Assembly (NCBI RefSeq): GCF_003286125.1
Contig: NZ_QMED01000003.1
Location: 186,001 to 250,000 of the forward strand
Source: Algibacillus agarilyticus
GTDB lineage: Bacteria > Pseudomonadota > Gammaproteobacteria > Enterobacterales > Alteromonadaceae
Direction: 5' to 3'
Length of the DNA: 64,000 bases
Shown here in pieces: positions 1 through 10,349 of the stretch (the stretch's first letter is position 1; the number at the start of each line of letters is the position of its first letter). The notes beneath the pieces are model-generated. The model was not told the origin of the DNA and made no database searches. It saw only the letters and a list, made by a program, of their open reading frames with translations. Both the position numbers and the translations under genes were made by a program.

Positions 1-239
1 CTCTTTTCAACATCACTTTCAACGGGGGTTATAAATTCAAGCAACGTTTCGGCATAGTCGGTCGTGATATGCGGATTAGTGAGTGCTGAACCTAACAGAG
101 TGGGATGTGCTAATGGGCTTAATTTTGCCTCATGAGTGATCCTTAAGGTTTCTCGCTCGATACCTCGGCCAAACTGAGCAAAAAAAGCGGGAGCTTGACT
201 AAATAAATCAGCTTTAAGTTTTTGATTATATATACGCAA
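1..239 (-). CDS. gshA: Glutamate-cysteine ligase, N-terminal part (runs off window)
   Basis: First enzyme of glutathione synthesis, joining L-glutamate and L-cysteine with ATP in the cytoplasm. Only about the first 79 residues are inside the window. The minus-strand reading frame contains [11 protein letters not shown], then [16 protein letters not shown] and LLEFITPVE, matching the strongly conserved start of class I proteobacterial GshA (GIQRGLERETLRV, GSALTHKWITTDFAE, LLEFITP). The frame has a stop just upstream, and the only reasonable start is TTG at 239, preceded by AAGGG nine bases away, so a non-ATG start is proposed. The C-terminal part lies left of base 1. Confidence 0.9.
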   Translation of the reverse strand, partial: MRIYNQKLKADLFSQAPAFFAQFGRGIERETLRITHEAKLSPLAHPTLLGSALTNPHITTDYAETLLEFITPVESDVEK

Positions 240-491
240 AACACATTACCCTTGTATTTATTTGCACTTAAATATGAGGTGCATAATGATAATTTCAAGC
301 TTAAACAGCAGAAGAAATAACAAACATTAAAGTTAACAACGAAGTCACTGCAACTTATGCTGAAAAACGCTTGATTTCACGTTATTTCTTTCAGGTAAAA
401 GAATAGATCGACAAATGTCTAAGCATTTTACATTTATTTTAAGTAAAACATGCACTAATATAAAAAAATATGGATTTATTAGTAGTTTAAT
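240..491. other. Intergenic region between gshA and the hybrid kinase
   Basis: AT-rich divergent spacer of about 250 bases. It should hold the promoters of gshA (leftward) and of the kinase (rightward). I see no coding sequence, repeat or clear operator. Confidence 0.5.
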
Positions 492-3400
492 ATGGCGCTT
501 TCGTTCAAATCATCAAGTGTTTTCACTCACCTTATGGTGAGTTTCTTAATTGTTATTCTACTGCCAGTCATGTTACTGACTTATCGTGATTTTACGTTTA
601 CCAATCAAACCCTAACAGAAGCCAAATATAATATCCTGCAAACGGCAGCTATAGAGACCGCGCTTCGCATCGATATATTTCTTGAGAATCAAAAGTCGAT
701 TATTAAATTGCAAGCAAGTGATCCTTCTTTACGCGACTTATTATTAAGTAAAACCGTTTATCCCTTAATTCAACTTGATGCTAACACTGCTCTAGCAAGA
801 TATGTAAAACAAAATCCACACTTTTTAAAATCGGCCTGTTTGATCAACGAACAAGGCCTAATTGTCGCCAGTAGCACCCCCGAAGAATTAGGTAAACAAA
901 TAGAGCGCCGAGATATAATCAAACTGATGGGTTCAAGCGACCCCAGAATGACCGACTTATCCACGTCTTCGGGTGAGTTGGCTTTTTCTAAAACGCTACA
1001 TAATGATAACGGTAAAATTATTGGCGCATTACATTTTAAGTTTTTTGATAATACCCTCACCCGGTTACTGCAAGTGAGTGCAGGTACTGGCGGTTTGAAT
1101 ACATTTCCGCTCATGGTCACCCAAGAAAATCAAATAATCGCATCCGGCCATAAGGAATTTCAACCAGGGTTAACCCAAATTGTAAATACCGCCTATAACA
1201 CTAAATCAGATTCACTGAGTGAAAGCGGCATGCTGTCAGGTTCGCTTGAATTATATAATTTAAATAAGCCCAATAAAAAATACGCAGCTGTTTCTTCTTC
1301 TGTTGATGAAACCTATTGGCAAATAATGTATTTACAAGAATATGATGACTTTAACAGTGCCTTAATTGATCTCACTAAAACCAATATTATTATTGTTTTG
1401 ATCGTATGTTTGTTTTCACTTGGCATTGCATTTGTACTGAGTAGATTAATTTCTCGCCCTATCAGGCATTTCACCCACCAAATAAAAGAAGTGGCCGATG
1501 GACATTTTGAAGGTCATGTAGAAGAAACAGGTGCAGATGAATTACGAAGTTTAGCGAATGCCTTCAATCAAATGAAATCAAATTTACAACTACGTGAACA
1601 AGAAATCATCGATAATCAAAAATTACTCGCAAGAGCCCAAGAACTCGCCCATTTAGGCAGCTTTGAACTGAATATTGAAACCCTCACCATGAAGTGGTCT
1701 GAAGAATTATTTAATATTTTAGGTTATTCACAAAACAAAGATACAACCCTAAATAATATATTTTGCTTAATGCCCGAATCTGATCAAGGCAAATTCCAAG
1801 CTAACATAGAACGCTTATTAAAAAACGATGAACTAACCGTTCCTTCAATTGAATTCACAATAACAACGGCTTATGGCAAAAAGCGCCAAGTCATGATCAT
1901 GCTTGAAAAACAAATGAACGATAACGAAGAATATTTCATTATCGGTACCGTCAATGATGTCAGTAATATTCGTCGAACTGAAATAGCACTAAAAGCCAGT
2001 GAAGAACGATTGAGTTTAATTTTACAATCAACGCATGATGCACTTTGGGATTGGAATCTAATTTCTGATGAAGTGTTTTTAAGCCCTCGTTGGTTCACCA
2101 TGTTAGATTATTCACCTAATGATTTAACATCAAGTACCGCAACCTTTGCTAGAGTGTTACACCCAGATGATCATCGCTCTGTTTTTGGCCAGGTGGCAAA
2201 GATTAAAAATGGCATCATAGACAATATTGATGTTGAATTTAGAATGGTGAAAAAAAATGGCGACATTTTATGGGTTCATTCACGAGGCTCTGTCGTAGAA
2301 TATAATCGACATAAAACGCCAATCCGATTTGTGGGTACCAACACCGATATTTCATCACGAAAAGAAATAGAAAACCAATTGCGTGAATTAAACGATGGTT
2401 TAGAGCAACGGGTTTCTGAGCGAACCTTACAATTTGAAGAAGCCAATAACAGCTTACAAACCGCGAAAGAAATAGCTGAAAATGCCAACACAGCCAAAAG
2501 TACATTTTTAGCGAATATGAGCCATGAAATACGCACACCGATGAATGCGATTATTGGTTTAACCAAATTATGCTTAAAGACAACATTAAATACTAAGCAA
2601 TATAATTATATTAACAATGTCAAAAAATCATCTGAAAATTTATTAGTCATTATCAATGATATTTTAGATTTCTCTAAAATTGAAGCTGGCAAGCTATCAA
2701 TTGAATCTGAAAAATTTAACTTAAATAATTTACTATCAAACCTTTCAGACTTATACGCGCATAAAGCTCATGAAAAAGGGCTAGAATTTATAATACATAC
2801 TCAAAGCAAAGTACCTGCTGATTTAATAGGTGACCCTTTACGCATCACGCAAATACTAACCAATCTATGTGGTAACGCGATAAAATTTACACACAAAGGC
2901 CAAGTCATGGTGCATGTTTCACTTATTGGCACCAACGAAGACCGCGTATTATTAAAATTTTCAGTGATCGATTCAGGTATTGGTTTAACCATCGATCAGC
3001 AGCAAAAGTTATTTAAAGCATTTAATCAAGGTGATGCGTCAACCACACGAAAATATGGCGGAACCGGTTTAGGGTTAACCATTTCAAAACAACTGGTTAC
3101 TTTAATGAATGGGGCGATCACCGTTGAAAGTGTGGAGAGCAAAGGCTCAACATTTCAATTTGAATTACCGCTTTATATTAATACCACTCAAGAGGCTAAT
3201 TTCCCCATTAATGATGGTTCTTTGGTGGGTAAAAAAGCACTCATTATTGATGATAATTATTTAACCAATCAGTCATTAAAAGATCATCTAAAAACATATG
3301 GAATGGAGGTTGCCGCCTTTGTTGATGGTATGGAGGCACTCAACTGGCTCGCTGTGAGCCAAGAAAAAATGGATGTAGTTTTACTCGATTGGAGCATGCC

Positions 3401-4715
3401 AGATGGACTATCAGGCCCAGAGACGCTTGATAGCTTGCGTAAACAAATTAATATTCAAGAAACCCAGTTATTAATATTAAACAATACCCAATCACGCCAA
3501 AATGAACCTGAAGCAAAGCTTCCCGCAGCCGTTCAATCGTTAAGTAAGCCTGTATCTCCGACACAATTATTTAAATCCGTTTCGCAAATAATTATGGGGA
3601 AAAACTATAACAGCTCACCTGTGCATGAAAACGATCAAACTGAAATAGAATACAATTTAACCGGGCTTAAAGTCCTGTTAGTCGAAGACAATGAAATAAA
3701 CCAAGAAGTCGCAACAGAGCTGTTAACACAAGCTCATATTGAGGTGTCGGTCGCGAATAATGGCAAAGAAGCCATTCATAAAATAGAAAACGAAACATTC
3801 GACCTTATTTTAATGGATATTCAAATGCCTGAAATGGATGGCTACGAAACAACTCGATATTTACGCGAAAAAGAGCAATATAAAGATCTCCCCATTATTG
3901 CGATGACCGCAAATGTGTTAACCGAAGATAAAGAGCAATGTTTTGCTGCCGGTATGAATGCACATATAGGTAAGCCTATTGATGAAAATATGATGCTCGA
4001 TACAATCGCAAAATGGACGGTTACTTTTGATGGTTCAAACAATAAAATAGTCCATGAGCAAAAACCGACAGTTCATCAGGCCGAAGTCGAGATAACTGAA
4101 GAACAGCCAGATGAAATAGAATCTCAACCAATGAGTCTGGCCTTAAATTATAATTTTGCCCTAAAACAGTTAGGCAATAACCAAGCGCTATTAGAGCGTA
4201 TGTTGCAAAAATTCAGTAATGATTATCAAGATATTGAATCAAAACAACAACGCTTGTTAAGAGAAGAGCGCTATACCGAATTAGAACAACTACTTCATTC
4301 CGTGAAAGGTGTATCAGGTAATTTAGGTTTACAACGTTTACACTTAGCCACCAAAACTTATGAAGACACCGTAAAACTAAAACATTATGATAACCTACCC
4401 CGTGTTATTAGTGATTTTTCAGATGCTCTAACTGAAACATTTATTGCATTAGATCAATATATATCACCGGTGAACACACAAAGTGAATCTATTGAATCCA
4501 GCACACAAGAGCTGCTAGATAAAGCCAATACCTTAATTGAACAAGTCAAAGCCAATGAATTCATTCAAGATGAAGAAGTCGACGCGCTCGTTAATTGCTT
4601 ACCCCAAACATTACAAACAAAATACAAAGGACCATTACAAGAGGCATTTATGAACTTTGATTTAACCACCGCTGAAGAAAGCTTGGCTGAATTAGTGAGT
4701 GAATTATCGACTTAA
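492..4715 (+). CDS. Hybrid sensor histidine kinase with two receiver domains and Hpt
   Basis: Inner-membrane phosphorelay sensor of 1407 residues. Visible order: TM helix near residues 13-30, a periplasmic Cache-like sensor to about 290, TM near 294-318, HAMP (318-370), two PAS domains (about 385-500 and 505-635, the second followed by a coiled linker), HisKA with phospho-acceptor His678 in [10 protein letters not shown], and HATPase with NLCGNAIKF near 790 and GGTGLGL. Two receivers follow: one around DWSMPDG (Asp near 964) and one with ILMDIQMPEMDGYE (Asp near 1107). The C-terminal Hpt domain carries LHSVKG (His near 1266). This is BarA/ArcB-like architecture with an added receiver. No cognate regulator is adjacent, so target and signal are unknown. 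No strong ribosome binding site is visible; Met15 is an alternative start. Confidence 0.9.
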   Translation: MALSFKSSSVFTHLMVSFLIVILLPVMLLTYRDFTFTNQTLTEAKYNILQTAAIETALRIDIFLENQKSIIKLQASDPSLRDLLLSKTVYPLIQLDANTALARYVKQNPHFLKSACLINEQGLIVASSTPEELGKQIERRDIIKLMGSSDPRMTDLSTSSGELAFSKTLHNDNGKIIGALHFKFFDNTLTRLLQVSAGTGGLNTFPLMVTQENQIIASGHKEFQPGLTQIVNTAYNTKSDSLSESGMLSGSLELYNLNKPNKKYAAVSSSVDETYWQIMYLQEYDDFNSALIDLTKTNIIIVLIVCLFSLGIAFVLSRLISRPIRHFTHQIKEVADGHFEGHVEETGADELRSLANAFNQMKSNLQLREQEIIDNQKLLARAQELAHLGSFELNIETLTMKWSEELFNILGYSQNKDTTLNNIFCLMPESDQGKFQANIERLLKNDELTVPSIEFTITTAYGKKRQVMIMLEKQMNDNEEYFIIGTVNDVSNIRRTEIALKASEERLSLILQSTHDALWDWNLISDEVFLSPRWFTMLDYSPNDLTSSTATFARVLHPDDHRSVFGQVAKIKNGIIDNIDVEFRMVKKNGDILWVHSRGSVVEYNRHKTPIRFVGTNTDISSRKEIENQLRELNDGLEQRVSERTLQFEEANNSLQTAKEIAENANTAKSTFLANMSHEIRTPMNAIIGLTKLCLKTTLNTKQYNYINNVKKSSENLLVIINDILDFSKIEAGKLSIESEKFNLNNLLSNLSDLYAHKAHEKGLEFIIHTQSKVPADLIGDPLRITQILTNLCGNAIKFTHKGQVMVHVSLIGTNEDRVLLKFSVIDSGIGLTIDQQQKLFKAFNQGDASTTRKYGGTGLGLTISKQLVTLMNGAITVESVESKGSTFQFELPLYINTTQEANFPINDGSLVGKKALIIDDNYLTNQSLKDHLKTYGMEVAAFVDGMEALNWLAVSQEKMDVVLLDWSMPDGLSGPETLDSLRKQINIQETQLLILNNTQSRQNEPEAKLPAAVQSLSKPVSPTQLFKSVSQIIMGKNYNSSPVHENDQTEIEYNLTGLKVLLVEDNEINQEVATELLTQAHIEVSVANNGKEAIHKIENETFDLILMDIQMPEMDGYETTRYLREKEQYKDLPIIAMTANVLTEDKEQCFAAGMNAHIGKPIDENMMLDTIAKWTVTFDGSNNKIVHEQKPTVHQAEVEITEEQPDEIESQPMSLALNYNFALKQLGNNQALLERMLQKFSNDYQDIESKQQRLLREERYTELEQLLHSVKGVSGNLGLQRLHLATKTYEDTVKLKHYDNLPRVISDFSDALTETFIALDQYISPVNTQSESIESSTQELLDKANTLIEQVKANEFIQDEEVDALVNCLPQTLQTKYKGPLQEAFMNFDLTTAEESLAELVSELST

Positions 4716-4740
4716 GCAAGTTTGAGATTTGAAGCCAAAA

Positions 4741-6201
4741 TTAAATCAAACCGCCCATACTTAAATATTTTATTTCAAGGTAATCATCTAAACCGTATTT
4801 AGACCCTTCGCGACCATTACCTGAGGCATTAATACCACCAAAAGGCGCAGCGGGGTTAGAAATCGCCGCGTCATTAATGCCCACCATGCCAAAATTAAGC
4901 GCTGATGAAACTCGCCAAACTCGAGAGATATCTCGTGTATAAAAATAAGCGGCCAAACCATATTCTGTATTATTCGCCATTTTTATCGCTTCATCTTCTG
5001 ATTTAAAACGTAAAGCCGCGACCACGGGGCCAAATATTTCTTGTTGCACGACTGGCATATCTTCATTCACCTGAGTTAATAACGTAGGTGGGTAATATCG
5101 AGAGTTTGGGGTTGGGTTTGGCTTAGCAATATTCAATTTCACCTGTTTTGCCCCTAGCTTAATCGACGTATTGACTAATTCATTGACCCTTTCAACCGCC
5201 GACACCGAAATAAGCGGCCCCATATTAGTCGTAGTTTGAGTGCCATCACCTAATTGTATTTTTGCCATTTCTGTGTGTAATTTATCAATAAATTCATCAT
5301 GAATACTATCCGCTAACAACAACCGATTAGCACAAATACACGTTTGCCCGGCATTACGAAATTTAGCCAACAGATAGCCTTTTATGGCCAGATCGATATC
5401 AGCATCAGCGAAAACAATAAAAGGGGCATTTCCACCTAACTCCATCGAGACTTTTTTTACGCCTTGTGCACATTGCGCAATGAGTTGTTTGCCCACCGAT
5501 GTTGAGCCCGTAAACGTAAATTTATTGACACCAGAATGCTGAGTTAATACTTGGCCGATCTCAATACTTTTATCACTAACAATAACATTAAACACACCTG
5601 CGGGAATATTAGCTTGATCCGCTAACTCAGCTAAAGCGAGTGCCGATAACGGTGTTTGGTGTGCGGGCTTCACCACAAAAGTGCAACCCGCGGCTAGCGC
5701 GGCGGCTGCTTTTCGTGTGATCATCGCATGCGGAAAATTCCAAGGCGTAATCGCAGTCACAACCCCAACGGGCTGTTTAGTCACGATAATTTTTTGGCTC
5801 TGACTAGCAGCCGGAATCGTATCGCCATATACTCGTTTGGCCTCTTCAGCAAACCATTCGATAAATGCAGCGCCATATTCAATTTCAGCGCGCGCTTCAG
5901 CCAAGGGTTTACCTTGTTCAAGCGTTATAATATAAGCAAGCGCATCTTTATGCTTAATAATTAAATCAAGCCACGTTTTCAATACCTTCGCGCGATAGGC
6001 CGCCGTTTGATGAGACCAATCTCGAAAAGTGCGATGAGCAGATTCAACCGCTTTTATGGCATCGCCTGTGGTCATGTTACTCACATAATGAAAGGGTTGA
6101 CCGGTTGCCGGGTTAACAACCGCAAGCTTATCTGTGTTATCAAACCATTGACCATCGATATAAGAACTCGATTTAAGTAAAAAAGAACAAACATCCAGCA
6201 T
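4741..6201 (-). CDS. NAD(P)-dependent succinate-semialdehyde dehydrogenase family protein
   Basis: Aldehyde dehydrogenase superfamily enzyme of 486 residues, oxidising an aldehyde to the acid. Family features are complete: the cofactor-binding TAITPWNFPHAMI stretch, FTGSTSVGKQL, the general-base Glu in SMELGGNAPF, the nucleophile Cys in AGQTCICANRL, and the C-terminal EIFGPV and PFGG motifs. Overall it resembles the GabD/SSADH subgroup, but substrate is not provable from sequence. ATG at 6201 is preferred over the upstream in-frame TTG at 6213. It converges on the hybrid kinase (25 bases between stops) and starts divergently from the TonB receptor at 6416. A role in semialdehyde or sugar-derived aldehyde oxidation is inference. 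Confidence 0.85.
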   Translation of the reverse strand: MLDVCSFLLKSSSYIDGQWFDNTDKLAVVNPATGQPFHYVSNMTTGDAIKAVESAHRTFRDWSHQTAAYRAKVLKTWLDLIIKHKDALAYIITLEQGKPLAEARAEIEYGAAFIEWFAEEAKRVYGDTIPAASQSQKIIVTKQPVGVVTAITPWNFPHAMITRKAAAALAAGCTFVVKPAHQTPLSALALAELADQANIPAGVFNVIVSDKSIEIGQVLTQHSGVNKFTFTGSTSVGKQLIAQCAQGVKKVSMELGGNAPFIVFADADIDLAIKGYLLAKFRNAGQTCICANRLLLADSIHDEFIDKLHTEMAKIQLGDGTQTTTNMGPLISVSAVERVNELVNTSIKLGAKQVKLNIAKPNPTPNSRYYPPTLLTQVNEDMPVVQQEIFGPVVAALRFKSEDEAIKMANNTEYGLAAYFYTRDISRVWRVSSALNFGMVGINDAAISNPAAPFGGINASGNGREGSKYGLDDYLEIKYLSMGGLI

Positions 6202-6255
6202 ATTTATAAACAACGAATTTAAAAAAACAAGCGCTATTGTATCAAGCTACTCGCG

Positions 6256-6274
6256 TATACCCAAGCAACTTGAA
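6256..6274. repeat. Family 1 repeat, terminal remnant
   Basis: Nineteen bases resembling the outer end of the family 1 MITE-like element (TATACCCAAG, then one changed base, then ACTTGAA). The rest of the element is missing. It lies in the promoter region between the aldehyde dehydrogenase and the TonB receptor. Confidence 0.5.
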
Positions 6275-6415
6275 AACAGGTAAGTATACTCAAAAATGAG
6301 TTTGTACTAATTAGTTAATCTAAACTAAATACCTAATTGCTATCATTATTTTTTGTTCAACTGCTAAACTTATTATGACATCATTATTATTCTGTATTTC
6401 GCAATCTCTGGGTTA

Positions 6416-8674
6416 ATGACAATTATGCACTTAATGAAAAATCACTTTTATCGTTTAAAAATAAAAGCGTTTTATGCATTATCAACACTCACCTTACTGA
6501 GTTTGCCAATACAGGTCTTAGCTCATGAAGAAAACAGCCTATTTAATCTCAGCCTAGCAGAGTTGCTCGATATAACCGTCGATACTCGCAGAATAAAAGA
6601 AAATGTAATCGAAGTACCTCGTTCTTTAAGTGTGTATACGCAAAATTATCTCAAACAAAACAATATTCATTCGATCTATGATCTATCGGCACAAGTTGCT
6701 AATGTATCGATGCGCCGCAGCTTTGGTCGTATGCTAGAGCGGCCTGTCGTCAGAGGCTTAACAACCATTGTCGATGAAAAAACAGCAGGCACTCTAATCA
6801 ATGGTTTAACGGCGACGGAACTTTTTTCGAGCATGCCGCTACACGACATCGAACAAATTGAAATATTAAGGGGTCCAGAAGCGGCTTTATATGGCCGTTC
6901 TACCTTTGCAGGCGCCATTAACCTAGTTACCAAAAAACCCAATTCAGCCGCCACAACTATTGATTTTACTCAATCAATGGCTTCCGAAGATTTAAACGAT
7001 ATTTATTCAAGATTAAACGTGCCGATTAACCAACATTTAGCCGTCGCTACATCGGTTAATTATTATAAAAAAGGCTATTCATCGCCGAATGAAATAGGCA
7101 CAAATGGAGGTGGGTTTGGTGCCGAAAAAACCCAAGCCGCGAGTTTCTCAGCTTTATGGCATGACAACGATTTATCAATTCACTATCGTGCTGATGTGCA
7201 CTATATAAACGATGGACTTATCGATACTTATATTCAATCAAGTCAATATAACAATTGTTTTTTATCAACCCGCAGCGGTTATTTTTGTGGTGAACTTAAC
7301 ACACCCGATCAAGTTGGATTTAACAACAATCCGGCTTTCGATTTTGGTATCGAAAAAAATCTATCTCGCCATCATATAGAGGCAAATTATTCACAACAAA
7401 ATTTCGATATAAAAGCGTTATTTAGCCGCACTGATATGAATAATACCGTTACGTTCGACAGTGATTTTTATGAATTGAATAGTGCTTTTACAACTCAAAT
7501 AGATAATTCTCATGAGCAAAGCATGGAAATATACACCAATATTTATCATGACAATGTAAGAACGTTATTTGGCTTTGCTTATTACGGCTTCGAAAAACAA
7601 GGCAACGACAGTCAATCATTTGTATTTAATGATGCACTCTCCACTAATATTGGTGAAATAGAAGACAGTAGCATCAAAAACCTCGCGGTGTTTGGCAGTC
7701 TTGATTGGTCGATTAATGCCGATAATGCCCTTATTTTTGATGTCAGATTGGCTCAAGATACCATCGATTTTAACGAGCAATCGTCAACCGACACCACGGA
7801 AGAATCGCAAACGTGGCAAAATATCACCCCAAGATTAAGTTTTACCCATCAATTAACCCAACATGAAATGTTATTCATAACCTACGGAAAAGGTATAAAA
7901 CCCGGCGGATATAATCCTAATGTGAAAAGTTCCGCGTTTAAAGACGAAACAGAAAAAAAGAGATTAGCAAAGTATTTTCGTTTTGAAGAAGAGCAACTGA
8001 ATAGCGTCGAAGTCGGTTATAAGGGCAATATTTTTTCACCTTCGACCTATTTATCGACCAGTTTATTTTATTACCAATGGCGTGATTTACAGTTTAATGA
8101 AACCTTGCAATACGTGAATAATCAAGACCGCCAAGTAAGATTAACGGCTATTAACAATTTAGGTAAATCTGAAAACTATGGCGGTGAAATAGAGCTTGAA
8201 TCGACCCTCACCTCATATCTAAAATGGCGAACCGCTTTAGGTTATGTCAAAGCAGAGCTTAAAGAAACATCAACTTCGGCGCAACTCGCTTTAACGGGCA
8301 ATGGCAGTGTGCACGGTAAAGCATTTCCTAATGTGCCTAATGTGACTTTTTTCAGCGGTTTATATTATAAAAATACGGTAGGAGATACCGGTGAACTATC
8401 CGCAAATCTAACACTCGAGCACGAAAGTAAACGTTATGTCGCAGAGCATAATTTAGCGATACTCGACAGTATTTCAAAAGTTAATACCAGCATTAAATAT
8501 GCTCAGCCGACTTGGTCGGTCTCGCTGTGGGTTAAAAATTTAAATAATGATAAAACGCCAGAATCAGCCGCTCGTTTTGCCGATGCGGCCACCTTTTTTG
8601 TCAAACGCGCCTTTGCCACGTCTTTTGCTGTCGAGCGTAAAATAGGCCTAACGTTTAACTACCACTATGAATAA
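6416..8674 (+). CDS. TonB-dependent outer-membrane receptor
   Basis: Outer-membrane beta-barrel for active uptake of a ligand (siderophore, vitamin or glycan) powered by TonB-ExbBD. A signal peptide (about residues 1-36, ending near VLAHEEN) is followed by a plug domain (about 55-165) containing VRGLTTIVDEKTAGTLINGL and the conserved IEILRGPEAALYGRSTFAGAI segment. A long barrel of alternating strands follows, with the YGKGIKPGGYNPN segment seen in many receptors. Its 752 residues are typical. The last residues are FNYHYE, so the usual terminal aromatic is followed by Glu. The substrate is not recognisable; the neighbouring deacetylase hints at a sugar polymer, but that is weak inference. Several ATGs lie within seven codons, so the exact start is uncertain. 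Confidence 0.88.
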   Translation: MTIMHLMKNHFYRLKIKAFYALSTLTLLSLPIQVLAHEENSLFNLSLAELLDITVDTRRIKENVIEVPRSLSVYTQNYLKQNNIHSIYDLSAQVANVSMRRSFGRMLERPVVRGLTTIVDEKTAGTLINGLTATELFSSMPLHDIEQIEILRGPEAALYGRSTFAGAINLVTKKPNSAATTIDFTQSMASEDLNDIYSRLNVPINQHLAVATSVNYYKKGYSSPNEIGTNGGGFGAEKTQAASFSALWHDNDLSIHYRADVHYINDGLIDTYIQSSQYNNCFLSTRSGYFCGELNTPDQVGFNNNPAFDFGIEKNLSRHHIEANYSQQNFDIKALFSRTDMNNTVTFDSDFYELNSAFTTQIDNSHEQSMEIYTNIYHDNVRTLFGFAYYGFEKQGNDSQSFVFNDALSTNIGEIEDSSIKNLAVFGSLDWSINADNALIFDVRLAQDTIDFNEQSSTDTTEESQTWQNITPRLSFTHQLTQHEMLFITYGKGIKPGGYNPNVKSSAFKDETEKKRLAKYFRFEEEQLNSVEVGYKGNIFSPSTYLSTSLFYYQWRDLQFNETLQYVNNQDRQVRLTAINNLGKSENYGGEIELESTLTSYLKWRTALGYVKAELKETSTSAQLALTGNGSVHGKAFPNVPNVTFFSGLYYKNTVGDTGELSANLTLEHESKRYVAEHNLAILDSISKVNTSIKYAQPTWSVSLWVKNLNNDKTPESAARFADAATFFVKRAFATSFAVERKIGLTFNYHYE

Positions 8675-8829
8675 CCCCGAACTACGCCGTAATACACAAT
8701 CAAAATAGAGAATAAAAATAGATAACATCAGTAAAAAATGAAATAAAAATGAGCACTCAACATCGAGTCACTTAATTTATCGTAGCGCCTTCGCTATACT
8801 CGCTTAATGCAAATAGATGATTAACACCT

Positions 8830-9672
8830 ATGCCCTATTTATTAGTCGTTCGCCACTCACTTTTCCAAGCCATAAATCCAATAAAAACAATTTCTATCTT
8901 GGCCATCGTTTTAGCTTTATTGCTGAACAGCGTTACCATTAAAGCCGCCGACAATAGCGCAGAATCAAAAAGAACAGCACAAGGTTGGCCACACAACCAT
9001 AAAGTTGCGATAAGTTTATCGTACGATGATGCTTTAAATAGTCAGCTTGACCATGCCATACCCGCATTAAACAAGCGAAATTTTAAAGCCTCTTTTTACG
9101 TGGTGCCTTTATCTAACGCTTTTCAAGCAAGACTAACCGAATGGCGCACAATTGCTGCGCAAGGTCATGAACTTGGCAATCATTCATTGTTTCATGCATG
9201 CAGAAGCGACAAACCCAATCGCAATTGGGTAAAAGCACATAACGCCTTAGAGAAAAAGCCTATGCAAGCCATGTTAAATGAAATTAAAGTCGCTAATACA
9301 TTATTACAAGCAATCGATGGCCAAACGCAACGCACGTTCACCCCACCCTGTTTTGATCAGCAAGCACAAGATGGCAATTATATTAATGTGATTAAAGATG
9401 AGTTTATCGCAATTAAAAGCTTAGAAGATAAAAAATTTGCCGCATTGATTGTACCAAACGGGATAAAGGCCACCGATATTATTGAATTTATCGAGCAACA
9501 ACCTGCATCCATCAAGTTAGTGAACGTGTTGTTTCATGGTATTGGAGGTGAACACCTTAGCGTTACGCAACAAACACATGAAGCGTTGTTAGATCATCTT
9601 CATGCGAACCAGGATAAATATTGGGTCGACACTTACCGTAACATCATGCTTAAAAAACAAAAAGGCCACTAA
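8830..9672 (+). CDS. Polysaccharide deacetylase family protein (CE4/NodB-like)
   Basis: Exported 280-residue enzyme expected to remove N- or O-acetyl groups from a sugar polymer. An N-terminal hydrophobic segment (about 22-42, ending ...IKAADN) acts as signal peptide or anchor. The NodB homology region shows ISLSYDDA, with the Asp-Asp pair (catalytic base and metal ligand), and GHELGNHSLFH, with the two metal-binding His. The C-terminal conserved Leu/His motif is less clear (VLFHGIGGEHL). It lies 155 bases after the TonB receptor and may share its function. A hairpin with nine paired bases overlaps the stop codon. Confidence 0.8.
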   Translation: MPYLLVVRHSLFQAINPIKTISILAIVLALLLNSVTIKAADNSAESKRTAQGWPHNHKVAISLSYDDALNSQLDHAIPALNKRNFKASFYVVPLSNAFQARLTEWRTIAAQGHELGNHSLFHACRSDKPNRNWVKAHNALEKKPMQAMLNEIKVANTLLQAIDGQTQRTFTPPCFDQQAQDGNYINVIKDEFIAIKSLEDKKFAALIVPNGIKATDIIEFIEQQPASIKLVNVLFHGIGGEHLSVTQQTHEALLDHLHANQDKYWVDTYRNIMLKKQKGH

Positions 9673-9683
9673 AAAGTGGCCTT
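9662..9683 (+). terminator. Hairpin at the end of the deacetylase gene
   Basis: Arms AAGGCCACT and AGTGGCCTT with a four-base A-rich loop; the stem overlaps the TAA stop. The downstream T-run is short, so termination strength is uncertain. Confidence 0.55.
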
Positions 9684-9695
9684 GTATAAATGCAA

Positions 9696-9718
9696 TATAC
9701 CCAAGTCACTTGGGTATA
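9696..9718. repeat. Palindrome made of two fused family 1 ends
   Basis: Twenty-three bases in which TATACCCAAGT meets ACTTGGGTATA around a central C. These are exactly the outer tips of the family 1 MITE-like element with the whole interior missing. It sits 17 bases beyond the tpx stop codon and may serve as a terminator for both convergent genes. Confidence 0.6.
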
Positions 9719-9734
9719 TCTAGCGTATAAAAAT

Positions 9735-10232
9735 TTATTTTAATGCCGCTAATGCACTTGCATAATCAGGTTCGTCAGCAATTTCAGCCACTAACTCAGT
9801 GTGAATGACCTCACCTTGCTCATTTAAAACGATAACAGCACGTGCGGTTAAACCGGTTAATGGGCCGTTTACAATGGCAACGCCATAATCGTTGGCAAAC
9901 GTTGAACGAAATGCTGATAACGATACCACATTGTCTAATCCTTCAGCGCCACAAAAACGAGATAAAGCAAAAGGTAAGTCTTGAGAAATACACGCAACAA
10001 CCGTATTGTTCATGTCGCTTGCTTGAGAATTAAACGTACGTACAGATTGTGCACACGTTGGCGTATCAATACTCGGGAAAATATTTAATACCACTCGCTT
10101 ACCTGAAAATTCAGATAAATTCGCTTCAGATAAATCCACGTTCACTAACGTAAATGCCGGTGCAGATGTACCAACTGCGGGTAAGTCTGCGTTTGTATCG
10201 ACAGGGTTACCCTTTAATGCTGTTTTTGCCAT
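9735..10232 (-). CDS. tpx: Thiol peroxidase (atypical 2-Cys peroxiredoxin)
   Basis: Thioredoxin-dependent peroxidase that reduces H2O2 and alkyl hydroperoxides. Visible motifs are [16 protein letters not shown], with the peroxidatic Cys in the TxxC context, and the resolving Cys in [10 protein letters not shown], typical of the Tpx subfamily. Its length of about 165 residues fits the family. ATG at 10232 is chosen because AGGAG lies eight bases upstream and the protein then begins MAKTALKG. An in-frame ATG at 10289 would add 19 residues with no similarity to Tpx and no ribosome binding site. The gene is monocistronic, convergent with the deacetylase. Confidence 0.95.
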   Translation of the reverse strand: MAKTALKGNPVDTNADLPAVGTSAPAFTLVNVDLSEANLSEFSGKRVVLNIFPSIDTPTCAQSVRTFNSQASDMNNTVVACISQDLPFALSRFCGAEGLDNVVSLSAFRSTFANDYGVAIVNGPLTGLTARAVIVLNEQGEVIHTELVAEIADEPDYASALAALK

Positions 10233-10349
10233 GATATTGCTCCTATTAATATTCTCATCAATATGACAGTTTTTAAACCCAATTAACACGTAGTAAATCT
10301 AGGGGTTTAATGGCTTGAATCAAAACTTTTCAAAACCTTCGCCGGTTTA

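Noticed and set aside
9735-10289. Longer start of tpx at 10289
   Set aside because: No ribosome binding site and the extra 19 residues do not fit Tpx; 10232 has AGGAG at the right distance.
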